From Peronospora farinosa (lineage: Eukaryota; Oomycota; Peronosporomycetes; Peronosporales; Peronosporaceae): a stretch of DNA of 64,000 bases. A program made the position numbers and the translations under genes. Positions 1 to 10,561 of the stretch are shown piece by piece; the first letter of the stretch is position 1; each line of letters begins with the position of its first letter. The stretch is taken from NCBI GenBank assembly GCA_947646735.1, contig CANTFK010000994.1:558001-622000 (forward strand), in the 5' to 3' direction. The notes under the pieces are model-generated. The model did not search any database. It was not told the DNA's origin and worked only from the letters and a program-made list of their open reading frames with translations.

Positions 1-1230
1 AACATGTCAAGTTGACCCTGCATACGGGTCCGACTCTCTTCCAGGGACGCAAGCCGGGAGTTCATCGTCTGTCTTTCCTCACGAAGGGTCCGCACCTCCT
101 GAACAAGCTAGGCATGAGCTTGTGCCGATACACCGGCCTCCACCTCCTTTGCTCGATGCGCAGGGGAACCTACAGTTCGATGTGGAGCGTCTACTGCAGA
201 AGCGTCGCCGCCATGGTCAAAACCAGTATCTGGTGAAGTGGCGGGGTTATCCCGAATCGTGGAACTCATGGGAGTTTGAGACTCCCCTTCGGCAGGACTG
301 CCCGTACGCCGTGGACGTTTTTGAGCGTCGTGCGCAGGGTCCGCCTGTTGGCGCTGACGCTTCTCACCAGTAATGATGAGGGTAGGCGGGTTAGCGGCCT
401 CGGACTGTCGTGAACTCGCGGCTACAGGGGTAGCCGAAACATTGGGCTGCTGGGTAGCAGACGCATAATGCGTTCGTTGGGATTTCAATTTTCCCCGGGC
501 CTTCAATTTAGCGTAATCATAACGCATCTTCCGCTCAAGTCGAACATCTGCCACATCGGCACTTGCCCGTAGGGCCCACATGCTGCTTAAACGTCGCGCA
601 TAATGCGCCCAGCGGCTGAAAGCCGTGTCTTCTTCGTCCTCGGTTCCCCCCGCGAACAGAAGGATGGGAACACCCTTTATGGGAGGAACTGGCGCACCGC
701 GCACTTGCCTGTTAAGGCGTGCCAAGTATTGGCTTTGTGTAGTGATGTGGGGTTCCAGATATCGTTGTCGAAGTGCCGTGCGCGTGGCCACATCCTCAGG
801 TGAAATGGCCTCAGGCCCAATGGTCCACCTAGAAAGGGAATGCCCAGTTGCTTTCGTTTAGGCGTTCTTCCACCGTAGGTGGCTTAAAACTGTACTGTCG
901 GTGGTCCTGTAGTCTCGCCATATTCTTCGTCCGGCGCTTGGCGCCTTCCTCTTGGTCGATGGTCTGCTGTTGCTGCTCGTCGAGTGGGTTGGTAACCGTC
1001 ACCGTTGATGATACGTCAGGCGGGTCACGTAACGCTGTTAGCGCATCTGCAGCACCACGTTCAGGGAACGGATTCGGTGCATGACTAGTGTCATCTTCAC
1101 CCGTGAGGGTGGCTAAAGGGGACCCATCGGGTCCCACAAAGACGGTGTCACTTTCGTAACCAACCGCTTCGTCAAGGTCGCCTTCAATGAGGTCCGGTAG
1201 AGTCTGTTACTCATTGCCGGGAGGCGTCAT
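1..1230 (-). pseudogene. Antisense accessory ORF of Gypsy element A (broken)
   Basis: This reading frame runs opposite to pol between the chromodomain and the 3' LTR. An ATG at 1230 (MTPPGNE...) lies 110 bp from the LTR. The frame has an in-frame TAA after seven codons, continues to 829, shifts frame between 829 and 791, then runs open to 108. After a TAG it continues as a heptad-like segment (LVQEVRTLREERQ...) to the window edge. The middle part has a conserved aromatic/arginine block (SRWAHYARRLSSMWALRAS) that recurs in the copy at the right edge (63350-63420). No known domain is recognised. The C-terminal third overlaps the chromodomain frame on the other strand. It is probably a decayed copy of an element-encoded protein of unknown role. 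Confidence 0.6.
2..373 (+). CDS. Gypsy pol C-terminus with chromodomain (element A, partial)
   Basis: This is the last 123 codons of a Ty3/Gypsy polyprotein whose body lies left of the window. The frame is open from the window edge to the stop at 373. A Pro/Ser-rich linker leads into a chromodomain at about 145-310, with the aromatic-cage pattern VERLLQKRRR...YLVKWRGY...SWEFE. In chromoviruses such a domain at the end of integrase directs insertion to marked chromatin. A polypurine tract and LTR follow 0.95 kb downstream, so the element runs left to right. The opposite strand is also largely open here, as described for the antisense ORF. The chromodomain call is secure; whether the element is still active is unknown. 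Confidence 0.88.
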   Translation, partial: TCQVDPAYGSDSLPGTQAGSSSSVFPHEGSAPPEQARHELVPIHRPPPPLLDAQGNLQFDVERLLQKRRRHGQNQYLVKWRGYPESWNSWEFETPLRQDCPYAVDVFERRAQGPPVGADASHQ

Positions 1231-1339
1231 GTTATGTGCCGTGAACAAATCGTGAGGTTTTAACGTTCACTAAAGCACTACCTCAACGAGGAAAGATGTC
1301 GATTGACATTCTAGGGAACGTCAGTCTGGTGGGGGAGGG

Positions 1340-2789
1340 TGTAACGGGGTTACACGACGGTTGTAGCGTCTTTCCGAGAGTTTACGGTTGAAGTCCCCTT
1401 GTATTGCATATAATGCATTATGATACTTCTCTTTATAGAGGTATTAAGTATAAGCGTTAAAGATACGGTATTCGGTAATATCGTATCTTATCGATTAGGA
1501 TTCGATAAATCACTAACGCTGTATTAAGTACATCATACACAGATGTTTAGACGATACGTCGTCCAATAGCAAAGTCTGCATATTATAATTACTATTATAG
1601 TAATTAATCTAGTGTAGTGTACTTAGAGTAGGACTATTCATAAATCTTAAAGCATAAATAAAATCAGTTCTCCTTTTGAGTTTAAAATCGCAAGTCGTTC
1701 TGACTTGCTCTCTTGTGCACTTCGTGCGTTGGTTCTCCGAACCCCTAAGCTTCTATCTTCTCTTGCACTCTGTGCGTTGGTTCTCTGAACCTTAAGCTTA
1801 TTGCTTGCTGACTAAAGTCTCTCCTACTTCCTTAGAAGAGGGTGACTTTAAAGTCGTTTAATTAGTTCCTTAGAACTAAGTGGCTTTTAGCCTTAACTCT
1901 ATTTAGTTCTCTAGAACTAAGAGGCTTCCAGCCTAAAGTCTTCCTCTGGCTAAGAGCTGTGCAGCTCCGCTATAGGAACTGCGGCACCCCGGCATTTCTG
2001 ACCAGAAGCAAAAACTCTTTACTATTGTAGATGGCCCGACACTGTTTTTTTGCAATACGCCGCTCTCGGTACAACCAGCAAAGAGCGTTCTGATCTTCCT
2101 CAATATAGCGGTCGCAACATACAATTATGAAGAATTTAGTACCCTGTCATGGTCGAACGACTAGGTATATGGTTTTCAGGTAGGGATAGGATCCTTTTAA
2201 ACGGGCACTTCTATGAAGTTGCCTCGTGCTACTTAGCACACACCTTCAGAACAAGCGAGGAAGCGGTTAGACCGTCTTACCTTCGCGTGCGAGGGTGGTC
2301 ATCAGGTTGATCAACTGCTTAAGCAGTCGTACCACCAGTTGATTCTCGCTTTAGCGAGATTGCAACGAACTTCTTAACAAGAAGGCACCGACGTCACGCA
2401 GAAGCTTTTCAGCTTCTCGTGCGTGGTGCGTATGTTTAAGCAAATTCAAGACTGAGCTATATTTAATGAATTATAATTAAATGTAAACTTAACTACTGAT
2501 TGGCTATATATATATACATATATAGATCGGATACGCGACTCTTTAGAAGCGTATCCTGACGCATGAGCTTAAATCTAGATTTAAGATCGCAACTGACGTC
2601 CTTCTGGGACGGCGCGATGCCTAGCTTCAACTAGCGTCATCCCTTCCCATGTGAATCCATAAATGGATATCACGTTGACGAGGGTGGATCACGTTTGTGT
2701 ATCGCAGGTCAAAAGCAATCATGGATACTTTTAGACCTTACGTTAAGTATATTACTTAATGTTTACGTGTAACTAGATACCCTGTTACA
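1340..2789 (+). repeat. Composite 3' LTR of Gypsy element A (1450 bp)
   Basis: The LTR begins TGTAAC and ends GTTACA. The purine run GGTGGGGGAGGG at 1328-1339 abuts it and serves as the polypurine tract of element A. The first ~860 bp are specific to the A/E family. The last 593 bp (2197-2789) match the LTR of element B (9542-10143) but point the other way relative to A. A second purine tract, on the minus strand at 2790-2800, abuts the right end, so this end also serves as the 3' LTR of element B. The same two-part unit occurs at 61006-62654. Confidence 0.8.
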
Positions 2790-2893
2790 CCATCCCCCGT
2801 TTTAGAACGATGTTTACATTTTGTAAAACATCGCCTAGGCGACAGAGATACTGGCGAGCCGCTAAAACGCGCCGCTTAGTCTACTTAATTTTC

Positions 2894-3850
2894 ATGCCTC
2901 CGAAATGTGGTAAGGCTGATGGGATGCCTGCAAAGGCGTTCATGCAGTCCAACACTAAGCGCACGCGCCGCAATTTGTCGCAGCCGTCGCAAAGTGCTTC
3001 AGGCATTGAGGTGAACCTTCCATCTCACTATAATGTGGATGAAGATTTATCTCTCATTGTGGACTACAATGAGAGTACGCCATTGCCATCACCCCAAAGT
3101 GGAGATGAGCAAAGCGCATTGATGGGACATATGCTCTCTTCATTCGAGGCACCCGTCCTTGAGGAAGCGTCTATGCTTCCTGCAAGCGAAGGTAAAGCAT
3201 CGTCGCCTGCGCCTACGAGCGTAGCGACTAAGACTGAGCACGCTACTTCGAAAGGAGTAGTCGCGACTCAGTCAGATGTAACGCTCTAGGGTGATGTCTT
3301 CACAATCCATAAAGGAGAGTCAGACTCAGGTGAGTGTGAGCTTAAAGATCCACCAAGTACACCGTCGGCCTCACTAGCCCGCCGTCGCGAGGGAGGCTAC
3401 GTGAGTGGTGGCTTGCCTCCAATGCCACCTCCATCTGAGTGGAGAAACTCGAAGGGGTATAGTGCAGCGCTTTTGCAGCGTGCAACTATTGACGCTCATA
3501 AGTTTTATAGCGTCTTTCTCTTGTGGAAAAATCAGGGCAAAGCACTTTGTCGTGCTTTCCCAATTCCAGTCGTGCTGCGTTCTAACAAAACAGCCGACAA
3601 ATATGAAGCTGAACTTTGGCGCCGTGTTACCTTGCATGTAGATGCAACGAAACAACGGTCGCAGCGAATCAGCTTCGCCATGAAGCGTGCGTATGGAATC
3701 TTGGGTGGTAAGCGATCCCCAATTAATTCTCGCCACGCTTCTTCTGCTAGTCCTTCCGGACCTAGCAGAAAGAAGACAGCTGGTGCTGCTTCACATAAGC
3801 AGCCACCAGCCCAGGCACGTCGACGCGCAAAGCGTCAAAGTCTCTTATGA
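2894..3850 (+). pseudogene. Antisense accessory ORF of element B (one in-frame stop)
   Basis: This frame is opposite to pol, starting with ATG 105 bp inside the 3' LTR end (2789). It runs 318 codons to TGA at 3850 with a single TAG at 3287-3289. The N-terminal part is basic, then Ser/Pro/Glu-rich. The second half (3400-3700) is a probable helical domain containing WKNQGKALCRAFPIPVVLR, also found in the other B-family copy at 36795-37007 (minus strand), so the reading frame has been retained across copies. The C-terminus is rich in Lys/Arg/Ala and could bind nucleic acid. I recognise no family. One stop suggests a recently inactivated gene rather than chance openness. Confidence 0.6.
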
Positions 3851-3960
3851 GTCAAAGCTCGTTGGGTAACCCTTCCACTGGACAAGGATTTGGAGCTTTC
3901 GCTTCATAAACCGGTGGGCCAATAGCCTTCCAACAAGGAAGCGCGTATTCCCTTCCGTGT
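3790..3960 (-). pseudogene. Chromodomain remnant of element B
   Basis: On the minus strand the translation contains KLQILVQWKGYPTSFDS, the core of a chromodomain, followed by a TAA where the homologous copy at 36570-36716 has a Trp codon, and then by a one-base frame loss. Upstream, the integrase frame already ends with TAA after RLKRYVDP (4350), as it does in the other copy. The domain is therefore separated from integrase by a shared stop codon and internally inactive. Confidence 0.65.
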
Positions 3961-3972
3961 CCACCAACACAG

Positions 3973-4345
3973 GTGGCGCGCGATAGAAGTGGCGATTATG
4001 CCCACCTAATCGCGGCTGCCTACCCTGCTGCTGTTCAGTCGCAGGATGAGTCCGCTGCGCTGAAAAGGCAGGTGGCAGATCTCGAGAGTCAAGTCTCGCG
4101 ACTGACTTTGAATCTGCGCGATGTGAGGGCGAGGGAACGTCAGGGGTATGACCCGTTTGGACATTTTAGAGCAACTGGTGATGAGAGACCCGCGTCAAGC
4201 GCGGAGTCCTCCTCGATCGCCGAGTCCTCTGTCGCCTCGTTCGTATACGGGGAGCCTCTCGGCTTCCTCGTCGCCTGATCGGTCGCGACGCTCGACTCAC
4301 AGCCGGCGTCACCATCGGTCTCGTTGGACTGATGCGGATATGTGA
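3973..4345 (+). pseudogene. Antisense coiled-coil/SR-rich ORF of element B (frameshifted)
   Basis: The antisense region next to the integrase end encodes a heptad-rich segment (KRQVADLESQVSRLTLNLRD) and then a Ser/Arg/Pro-rich tail ending in HRSRWTDADM at 4345. A small deletion near 4150 shifts the frame between the two halves. The homologous copy at 36120-36416 (minus strand) is intact and joins both halves. It probably forms the C-terminal part of the antisense product that begins at 2894, although the frames differ and joining would need splicing or an indel. On the sense strand the same DNA is the linker between integrase and chromodomain. Confidence 0.5.
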
Positions 4346-4349
4346 TCTC

Positions 4350-7300
4350 TTATGGATCAACATACCGTTTCAGACGACCCACGTAGAATACGGACGGCGT
4401 CTTCATATAAGGTGGGAGAGTGAGCCTATAATTTAGGTCTCCAACTTCTTCAACCACTGTAAAGGGCCCAATGAATCGGGGCAATAGCTTAGTAATACCA
4501 CCAGGTAGTACAGAAATTGCATGTTTAGGTAGGGTAGCAGTACTTAATAGCACTTTGTCCCCAACACTAAAGTTTTCATTGTTTTTGCGACCATGCTGGT
4601 CTGCATATTGTTATTGCTTGTCCTGTGCGCTTACCATCGCATCACGGACTTTACGTGTGATGGCTAATCGCTCTACCAACAAGCGCTGAGCTTCGCTCAC
4701 CCTTTTAGCATCCAGCTCACCTATGACGCCTCCAAGAGGTCGTTCATGGGTCGACGCTGTTGATGACACTATAGTGTCATCGTCTACGAGCACTGGCATT
4801 TCTTGCCGTTCCTCCTCATTGAAACCTATGTGACCACTGCTAAACTAGCAGTGTCACCAGGGAAATTTTGGACCTTCTTTGGCATTCGCACCGAGCGAAG
4901 TGAGGGGCTCTCCCCCACTAAAACTCGGACTGAGTACAAACGAGACTGGCGTTCGAGGATGACGCAGTCCGTTAATGTAAAACGGTGTTTCACTCGTACT
5001 GGCGTGAACACTATTATCAATAGCGAGCTCCACGAATGGCAATTGCTTGCTCCATTCTTTGGATGTTGCTACTGTACGCAACACATCCGCCACGACTCGA
5101 TTGGCCCGTTCTGTTTGGCCATCAGTTTGGGGATGATCAGCGGTTGACATGTGGAGCTTGCTTCCCAGCAGCTCAAACACAGTCGCCAAAAACCTGACGT
5201 AAAACGCGGATTTCGGTCCGATCCTATGGACTCGGGCATCCCGTGTAGTCGATACATATGATCCAGAAACAAGAGGGAAGCCTCTTTTCCTGAGATATTG
5301 GTGCGACATGGTGCCAAATGCACCATCTTGCTCAGTCTGTCTACAAAGACGACGAGCCCCGTCCTGCCTTTATGGTCAGGCGGTAAGCCAAACATGAAGT
5401 CCAAACTGACCGACTTCCAACATTCAGTTGGAATCGGCAGTGGCTTCAGTGGCGCACTGCTAGAAGGTGCAGGCTTTATGCGATGACACTCTTCGCAAGA
5501 GCGAATATAGTTTGCCACCAATGGGGCCACCAAAATTCCTCTGACACTCATAAGAATGTCTTTTCACGGCCTAAATGCCCACTAGATGGCGCATCATGGC
5601 ATCATCAGCTTAAAATCTGTGTCATGAGGGACATAGATTCTCAAGGGATCACAAGGTGACAGTTGATGCCATAACAGACCATCACTGTAACTAAAGCTAT
5701 TTAGTTTTGCTTTGAGGTGCGACAGAAGGGTAACCTTTCGTCCACCAAAATGATTCTACAGCAGGCGACAATGTTCGTCCTGACTGTAAGACTCCTTTAT
5801 ATCGGAGGCCATTGAGCTCGTCACATGGTAGGCCTTCGTGGCTGCCAATGTTACGACTCAATTTGTGCTTTCGCACGAGACATACTTTCTTGGTGTCTTG
5901 TCTCGAAGTCTGGTCTGCGCGATGACGCGTTAGCCAAGACATTCGACCTACCCGGCTTATATTCAACTTTGAAATTAAATTCAAAGAAGAATGTTAGCCA
6001 TCTTGCCATTCTCGGCGAGAGGTGAATTTATAGCGGTCCGCAGTGATGCGTGATCCGTATAAACCACAAAAGGTTGGGTGCCCAAGAGGTGCACCCGAAA
6101 CTTTACAAGGGCATACTTCATTGAAAGTTGCTCCTTTTCATGCACAGGATAATTCAGCTCTGCGGCTTTTAAAAGCCGATACTGATACGAAATGACACGG
6201 TCAACGCCGTTGTCATCCTTTTGCATGAGCGCGCTGCCGATTGCAAAACTGCTTGCTATGCAGACAGAGCTGAAGGGCTTATCCGCGTCTGGCAATGCCA
6301 ATCCCGGTGCCTCTACAAGAGATTGCTTCACTGATGTGAACGTATCTTCTTACTCCTTTGACCAAGTCCATTCTGTATCCTTTGTTAAAAAGGTCAGACA
6401 ATGGCTTAGTCTGCTCCGCATAATTCTTGCTTTACTTATGCAAGTAATTAGCGAGCCCAAGTAATAGGCGCAGACCCTTCACGTGTCGTGGGACTAATCA
6501 TATCTTTACAGCCTTCACTTTTTCTGGGTCTGCTCGTACACCATGTGCACCTACGATGCAGCTCAGCACAGGTATCTCGGGGACCCCTATGACGCACTTT
6601 TGCAAGTTAACGTATAATTGGGCGTCACCCAGAGTCTGCAACACAGCGTCTAAATGACGCTTGTGCGACTCTATTGCACTCAGACCGTCCTCCGCCCTAC
6701 TATGCACGAATACATCGTCAAATTAATGGGGCGCGTAGGCACGGTGCTGACGCATCACGTGAGCCACTAATCGGTTGAATGTTGCCGGAGCATTTTTCAG
6801 CCCTTGTGGCATCACAAGCCACTCCCATAGCATACCGCTTGGGGTGCTTACTGCCGTTTTGGCTACATCGGTATCTCTCATGAGAACTTGTTAGTAGCCA
6901 TCCTTCAGATCCAGCGCGGAAAAGATAGTTGACTTTCCCATGGAATTCAATAAAACATATTTACGCGGGATCGGCGATTGAGCCGGAATGGTAGCCGTGT
7001 TCAGCTTATCATAAGCATGAACCACGCTCCATCCACCTGTTGCTTTACGCACACAGAAGGTCGGGCTGCAGTGAGGAGACTTGCTCTCACTTACATGTCC
7101 CGCCTTGACTCGCTTGTCGAAGAACTCATCGATGTAATCGACTTGTTCCTTCGGCAACGGCCATTGCCTGGTCACACAATACTTGGTGCCAGGCCCCAGG
7201 TCAATCTCGTGCCTGATGCCCCTATCGACCGGTATGCGGCTCGGCACTTCTGCTGGAAACACATCACGGTGTTTCCACAGAACATCTTAAAACGGGCTGT

Positions 7301-8625
7301 CCTTCAAGGCATCCCAGTCTTGAGCAGCGAACCGTTTCTTTTTGTCGGTCTCCAAGACGCTCTCATCCATTGTGGATGAGGAGAAACAGTCCACCACGTT
7401 CTCTTCTGGAACTGGTGCGACTATCTTGTGGATCTTTCCTTCCTTTAGTTCGGACAGGAACAGATCCCACGTCATCTCCGAGAGATTTACTATCTCCTCA
7501 GTAGATGCCACGACAAGTTGGAGCACCTCAACTTAGGATGCCTCCGTCATCTTGTCTTCGACGGCCTCGAAAAACTCGTTCGTAGGTCCGTCCTCTTGGA
7601 CCGAGACTGATCCAAGGGTCACTCGTTTCGACGTGCTCTTGATCGTCTTAATACGTCTGGTGCTCGTTCTTCGAGTCACCACGACTTTTGACCTGGAAGA
7701 AGGTGTCGTTGCTATCTCAGCTAACGCACTCCTTCCAACCGCACCAGGCTCTTGGCTCTGTGCCGGTTCTTGTGGACGATTGACTTCCTGTCAGCCCACC
7801 ATCAACTTCCACATGCTCTCGGATCTGTGAAGGACTATTGGACGCATGACTACCTGCCATCGCCCCATTCACTACACCAGTCTTTTCGACCTGGGTAGGA
7901 ATATGTGTCACCTGACTTTCTGTCAGGACACCTTCCATTACTCCAGGCTCAACGAGCTGGGTAGAACCTGGTGTCAATTGGCATATCGTCATCGCACCCT
8001 CGACTGTGTTGGACACAGCATCAGCCACATAAGCCTCTCGCAAGAGCACATCCTTTCCGGTGTCTTGCGTAGATCTAGCGACTGTGCGTGTACGCCAGTC
8101 TATCCATGGTTGGTGTTTAGCCAACCAAGGCTACCTAGGATTTGGTCATACGGACTCTCCATACCTAGCACTGTGAACTTCTCTTTACAAGAGAAGTCAC
8201 TGAAACTGAAGGCGAGTTCAACTTGAAATCTCTCCGATTTAAAGAGCGCACCGTTCGCTAAACGAACGGTCGCCTCTTTTACCTTACCATCCTGGCAAAG
8301 CGACTCATAACTCGCCGGTCTCTTTTTCAGAGCTCGAGTTTCACAACGTTTTGTGATGCACCCGAATCCAAGAAAAGGGTCATCACTTGGTCATAGCCTC
8401 GTACTCGAGCGCTATAGACCAAAAGGGTTGAGGTCCGACCTTTCGGAACCTCAGGGACTATGCTACCCATTTGTTAGATCACTTAAACTTAGGGGTAGCT
8501 TCAGAGTCCGCGACAGTAGGTCATCCCGCCCCTACTGCGCTCCCGCATTTCCTGACTTGTCGGGGGTCGAATCTGAACCCGTGCGACGTGCACGATTCTT
8601 CGCACCTCCCTTTGGGTAGACAGCT
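4350..8625 (-). pseudogene. Gypsy pol of element B (PR-RT-RH-IN, broken)
   Basis: Pieces in several frames add up to a Gypsy polyprotein. The protease motif FLDSGAS lies near 8350-8375. A linker rich in T/S/E spans 7290-8120. RT lies at 6500-7262 (KATGGWSVVHAYDKLN, then the VFVHSRAEDG region, where the active-site FVDD-like motif is damaged by a stop). RNase H follows at 5981-6331 (VVYTDHASLRTAI). Integrase spans 4350-5551 with the CEECHRIKP part of the zinc site, a core with SLDFMFGLP and a terminal FYVGRLKRYVDP. At least six frame breaks make it inactive. It is closely related to pol at 33574-40065. Confidence 0.88.
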
Positions 8626-8893
8626 TTCTTTTTTTTTGAATTTGGTATTTATTATTTGGTATTAACTTCGCTAGGAGAGGTCGGTAGAATTCGTTCTCAC
8701 AGATAATGCATTTTTGGGGGTGAATACCACTTTCCATACACATGTACTATGAGAGGTGATTAACTTCGCATGGAGGGGTCGGTAGTGCTCTCTGATACCC
8801 GGGGCCCCAGGGGTATCGGAAAGTCTTGCGCTTGCGGGGATCGAACCAGTGACCGCTGGGTTAGACAGCCTTCTTGTGGCCCAAAGAAGCACG
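8625..8893 (-). mobile_element. tRNA-derived SINE-like insertion in gag of element B
   Basis: This block of about 270 bp interrupts the gag homology; the related copy at 39400-39900 has gag sequence instead. On the minus strand it starts with a tRNA-like head holding a perfect RNA polymerase III B box (GGTTCGATCCC, 8838-8848) and a plausible A box 40-50 bases upstream. A body follows with two near-identical segments (ACCGACC-CTCC...GCGAAGTTAAT), then an AT-rich tail with a run of nine A (8629-8637). This is the layout of a tRNA SINE. No clear target duplication is seen, and about 400 bp of gag are missing at the site. Confidence 0.55.
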
Positions 8894-9497
8894 CCATAAG
8901 CAACACTTCGTTATTAGGCGGCTGATACATGGCGCGAATCGTTGCTTTAAAGATCGCCAATGATGGAAATGCATCATCATTTGCCATCAGCGCAGAGTAT
9001 GCCCTTTCTGACGCTTTGCCACGCAAGTTGGCGGTAGCATACGACACCATCCTGGTGTCATCTTCGATGAGCTGCACCACTCCACATTGCTCAACTGCTA
9101 ATAGCCAGTGAACAATCGTGTGAGGGGTAGTTCCATCGAACTTCGGAGGGTCCATCCAAATGGGCCTCGGTTGAGCAGGCCGGGCAGAGAGCGTCTCAAC
9201 AGTTCTGTTGAGCGCCTCATTACGTGCATGTTCAAGCCTAATCTCATCCTGAGTCTTATTGATGGACTCAGCTGTGGTGTGGCTATTTACTTCGGACGCG
9301 TTTCTACGCTGTCCAAGCACAAACGCCTCAAATTGCTCCAACTGAGCAACATGTTGCTCAGGAGGACAATGCAAGAGGTTGACCAGGGCTTGTTCACCAC
9401 GTACCTGCTCCATATGCTCTGTCAACTCCCTATGATGTTGGAAGAGGTGAGGGAAGTCACTCCAGTCCATATTAAGGACCATGTCAACCACACGCAC
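8893..9497 (-). pseudogene. Gypsy gag of element B, 5' part
   Basis: About 200 codons of a Ty3-type capsid/nucleocapsid precursor. The N-terminal half is helical and Glu/Gln-rich. The typical entry to the capsid domain, IWMDPPKFDGTTPHTIVHWL, is followed by VVQLIEDDTRMVSYATANLR and a match to the other copies up to PPNNEVLL. The frame then runs into the SINE-like block, so the C-terminal capsid part and zinc knuckle are lost. The start near 9497 lies about 45 bases below the LTR and just past the primer-binding site. Confidence 0.82.
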
Positions 9498-9521
9498 GCT
9501 CAGAGAGACGGGTCGTGGGAA

Positions 9522-9539
9522 GGACTACTAGTGCTACCA
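9522..9539 (-). other. Primer-binding site of element B
   Basis: Two bases after the 5' LTR (read on the minus strand) comes TGGTAGCACTAGTAGTC. It starts with TGG, as expected for pairing with the CCA end of a tRNA. The same sequence follows the LTR at 48954-49550. Confidence 0.65.
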
Positions 9540-9541
9540 AG

Positions 9542-10143
9542 TGTAGACGGGCACTTCTACGAAGTTGCCTCGTACTACGAGCACACACCTTATTCACAAG
9601 CGAGGAAGCGGTTATACCGTCTTACCTTCGCGTGCGAGGGTGGTCATGAGGTTGGTCGACTGCTTAAGAAGTCGTACCACCAGTTTCCTCTCGCTTAAAC
9701 GAGAATGCAACGAGCTTCTAAAACAAGAAGTCACCGGTGTCACTCAGAAGCCTCTTCAGCTTCTCGTGCGTGGTGCGTGGTGCTTTCGATTTAGCAAGTC
9801 AAGACTGAGCTATTTTTTTAATAAATTATAATTAAATGTAAACTTAACTACTGATTGGCTATATATATATACATATATAGATCGGATACGCGACTCTTTA
9901 GAAGCGTATCCTGACGCATGAGCTTAAATCTAGATTTAAGATCGCAACTGACGTCCTTCTGGGACGGCGCGATGCCTAGCTTCAACTAGCGTCATCCCTT
10001 CCCATGTGAATCCATAAATGGATATCACATTGACGAGGGTGGATCACGTTTGTGTATCGCAGGTCAAAAGCAATCATGGATACTTTAAGACCTTACGTTA
10101 GGTATATTACTTAATGTTTACGTGTACTAGATGGTCTGTTACA
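9542..10143 (-). repeat. 5' LTR of element B (602 bp)
   Basis: The boundaries are TGTAAC (10143) and ...GTCTACA (9542), giving TG...CA on the minus strand. The sequence aligns along its length with 2197-2789, 48954-49550 and, in the other orientation, 61006-61582. It contains an A/T-rich stretch with TATATATATA and a palindromic TTAAATCTAGATTTAA (9925-9940). Confidence 0.85.
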
Positions 10144-10300
10144 TGATGACTCAGCTCTAGGCCAACAATTTTTTAGCTTTTAGTAATTCGTTATTACTAC
10201 GAGTGTCACTCGACAGAATGCGTGTCGTCTCAACGAGCGTTGCTCAAAATTACTATTATTGATACTGGAGTCTATTAGCTCAGACATGCCACACTACCGA
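10144..10300. other. Spacer between element B and Copia 1
   Basis: No gene or repeat recognised. It ends with ACCGA, the target-site duplication of Copia 1. Confidence 0.6.
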
Positions 10301-10547
10301 TGTTGGAAGTTGATGTTGAAGTTTATGAGTTCGATTAGCGCCAGCCGTCAATCCGGTCAGAGATAGTCAGTGCAAGATGGTAGCAGACAAGTTGGCCAGC
10401 AACCATCTGTCGTTGAGGCGGTTGAAGCACAGACATTTAGGAGAACGAGTGGCTAGGAGGCAGACAGAAGAGATAACTAGTAAGTATCAATACAGAATCT
10501 TATTGTTAACCTACCGCTTCCTTCTCGCAACACGCATCTTGCCTACA
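10301..10547 (+). repeat. 5' LTR of Copia 1
   Basis: Starts TGTTGGAAG and ends CTTGCCTACA; 247 bp, about 99% identical to 15277-15523. Preceded by the target duplication ACCGA. Confidence 0.93.
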
Positions 10548-10561
10548 GGTAATGAGCCCAA
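10548..10561 (+). other. Half-tRNA primer-binding site of Copia 1 with gag start codon
   Basis: GGTAATGAGCCCAA directly follows the LTR. It matches, with one mismatch, the complement of the anticodon stem-loop of initiator tRNA-Met, the primer type used by Drosophila copia. The ATG in it (10552) opens the gag frame. Confidence 0.6.

Larger units (their letters stand above)
2197..10143 (-). mobile_element. Ty3/Gypsy retrotransposon, element B
   Basis: The element lies on the minus strand. Its 5' LTR (9542-10143) is followed by a primer-binding site, gag (9497 downwards), protease motif, RT, RNase H, integrase, a chromodomain remnant, antisense ORFs, and a 3' LTR equivalent (2789-2197) preceded by the purine tract CGGGGGATGG. 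Many stops and frameshifts make it non-autonomous. I see no clear target-site duplication, because the 3' LTR is fused with the LTR of element A. A second family member lies at 33574-49550. Confidence 0.85.
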
